The position numbers and the translations under genes were made by a program. Shown piece after piece: positions 63,612 to 64,000 of a DNA stretch of 64,000 bases (positions are counted from its first letter, which is position 1; the number at the start of each line of letters is the position of its first letter). The DNA lies in the NCBI GenBank assembly GCA_044224925.1, contig JBGAJM010000009.1, forward strand, positions 16,299 to 80,298, given 5' to 3'. A model generated the notes under the pieces. It was given only the letters and a program-made list of their open reading frames with translations, was not told where the DNA came from and did not search any database. The DNA is from Kapaibacterium sp044224925. Its GTDB lineage: Bacteria; Bacteroidota; Ignavibacteria; Kapaibacteriales; Kapaibacteriaceae.

Positions 63612-63628
63612 CGTGCGACACTGCGTGG
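63608..63628 (+). repeat. Short GTGCGACAC repeat at a gene's stop codon
   Basis: CTAGCGTGCGACACTGCGTGG, one complete core unit and part of the next. The TAG is the stop codon of the preceding gene. Confidence 0.75.
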
Positions 63629-63630
63629 CC

Positions 63631-63654
63631 ATTCTGTATTCTTGATTCTGTATT
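63631..63654 (+). repeat. Upstream motif, copy 4 (before tRNA-Phe)
   Basis: An exact consensus copy: ATTCTGTATT, CTTG, ATTCTGTATT. It lies 30 nt before the tRNA and 14 nt before its TATCTTTG box. Confidence 0.85.
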
Positions 63655-63668
63655 AATCTGCAGATTCT

Positions 63669-63676
63669 TATCTTTG
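63669..63676 (+). promoter_or_regulatory. Candidate -7 box (TATCTTTG) for tRNA-Phe
   Basis: TATCTTTG lies 8 nt upstream of the mature tRNA 5' end, which would leave about 5 nt to be trimmed by RNase P. No -33 TTG is at the right distance; the motif copy at 63631 occupies that region. Confidence 0.5.
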
Positions 63677-63684
63677 TAGCCCTT

Positions 63685-63757
63685 GGTCAGGTAGCTCAGT
63701 TGGTAGAGCAATGGACTGAAAATCCATGTGTCGGGGGTTCAACTCCCTCCCTGACCA
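63685..63757 (+). tRNA. tRNA-Phe (anticodon GAA)
   Basis: A 73-nt cloverleaf without CCA: acceptor arms GGTCAGG/CCTGACC, D-arm GCTC...GAGC, anticodon arm ATGGA/TCCAT with loop CTGAAAA (anticodon GAA), T-arm GGGGG/CCCTC around TTCAACT. It decodes UUC/UUU. A TATCTTTG box and an ATTCTGTATT-type motif lie just upstream, and a hairpin lies downstream. Confidence 0.95.
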
Positions 63758-63772
63758 CTCCGAGAAAAACGT

Positions 63773-63806
63773 AAGCCCTTTGTGATCACTGCATTACAAA
63801 GGGCTT
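63773..63806 (+). terminator. Terminator after tRNA-Phe
   Basis: A perfect 11-bp stem (AAGCCCTTTGT / ACAAAGGGCTT) with a 12-nt loop, followed by TGTTGTTT. It lies 15 nt after the tRNA. Confidence 0.75.
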
Positions 63807-63880
63807 TGTTGTTTGTGGCCGCCTTGGGGACCTTGTGTTGATGTAGGTGGAACCCCATGACGGTCGTTCCTTGTTCTCCG

Positions 63881-63912
63881 TCTCATTGTGTGATCAACAC
63901 ACGCGAATGAGA
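63881..63912 (+). promoter_or_regulatory. Interrupted inverted repeat in the leader of the last gene
   Basis: TCTCATT-GTGTG, loop ATCAA, CACAC-GCG-AATGAGA. It has two stacked arms with a 3-nt bulge on one side, 17 nt before the ATG at 63930. It could be an operator or a leader hairpin. Confidence 0.4.
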
Positions 63913-63929
63913 ACCTAGAGAGAACAGCT

Positions 63930-64000
63930 ATGACATTCCCGACGAGCTATGCAGATGTCCTTGAGCGTTTGGAATGCATCGACCCGATAGAGTACGGCCG
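63930..64000 (+). CDS. Probable photolyase/cryptochrome-family protein, 3'-truncated
   Basis: Only 23 complete codons are visible (MTFPTSYADVLERLECIDPIEY and on) before the window ends. The start resembles the N terminus of short FAD-binding photolyase-like proteins of Bacteroidota, which begin FPT-x-Y-x-x-x-L-E-x-I...DPI-x-Y. This is recognition from a short stretch, so confidence is modest. Confidence 0.4.
   Translation, partial: MTFPTSYADVLERLECIDPIEYG

Overview
The window looks like a chromosomal segment of a free-living, moderately GC-rich member of the Bacteroidota/Chlorobiota (FCB) group. An Ignavibacteria/Kapabacteria-like lineage is my best guess, not a proven placement. The reasons are many exported proteins with C-terminal type IX secretion (T9SS) sorting domains, a fused branched-chain 2-oxoacid dehydrogenase E1, OmpA-like and beta-barrel envelope proteins, and promoter boxes of the Bacteroidetes TAnnTTTG type. 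I see no rRNA operon, CRISPR array, prophage or insertion sequence. The window carries one tRNA and 46 protein genes, counting split genes as separate pieces. Genes are densely packed, many pairs overlap by ATGA, and no gene-free stretch exceeds 300 bases.

Layout. 1-2.0 kb: the end of a glutaminyl cyclase gene, a metallophosphoesterase and a DUF5995 protein. 2.1-7.2 kb: a very large T9SS-exported protein that appears split by a one-base frameshift, then a small T9SS protein. 7.2-8.8 kb: an MBL/beta-CASP nuclease-like protein and a small DUF2892-like protein on the minus strand. 9-13.8 kb: an IcmF-type isobutyryl-CoA mutase split into two genes, with an HMA domain fused to a DUF4397-like lipoprotein between the halves. 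13.8-21.6 kb: a peptidoglycan-binding amidase-like protein, a PLP dehydratase, a TPR protein, gatB, the fused E1 and a membrane TPR protein. 21.6-35.1 kb: four large T9SS surface proteins, including a 2,326-residue beta-helix protein, with strongly biased, T-richer codon usage, closed by a textbook terminator. 35.2-43.5 kb: cell-surface glycosyltransferases, a methyltransferase with an in-frame amber stop, and outer-membrane proteins. 43.5-55 kb: mutY, cdd, an MFS transporter, an outer-membrane protein, guaA, a DJ-1/PfpI protein, metG, ftsL, ftsI and a T9SS protein. 55-64 kb: an OmpA-like barrel protein, an ECF sigma/anti-sigma pair, an outer-membrane protein, a lipoprotein, an FAD oxidoreductase, rlmN, an envelope protein, tRNA-Phe and the start of a probable photolyase gene.

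Functional links. The E1 enzyme can make isobutyryl-CoA from valine, and IcmF interconverts isobutyryl- and n-butyryl-CoA. The PLP dehydratase could supply 2-oxobutyrate to the same E1. These genes therefore suggest branched-chain amino-acid catabolism (inference). The envelope genes suggest heavy investment in a T9SS-built surface layer.

The most unusual signals are: a 12-13-nt GTGGGACAC-type repeat that forms intergenic arrays, sits at the stop codons of two genes and also forms an in-frame tract inside the anti-sigma gene; a second motif, ATTCTGTATT repeated across a CTTG spacer, found in the same orientation upstream of four genes including the ECF sigma gene; the interrupted icmF; an amber-interrupted methyltransferase; TAnnTTTG boxes placed so close to start codons that leaderless transcripts are possible; and a promoter-hairpin-T-tract leader that looks like an attenuator.
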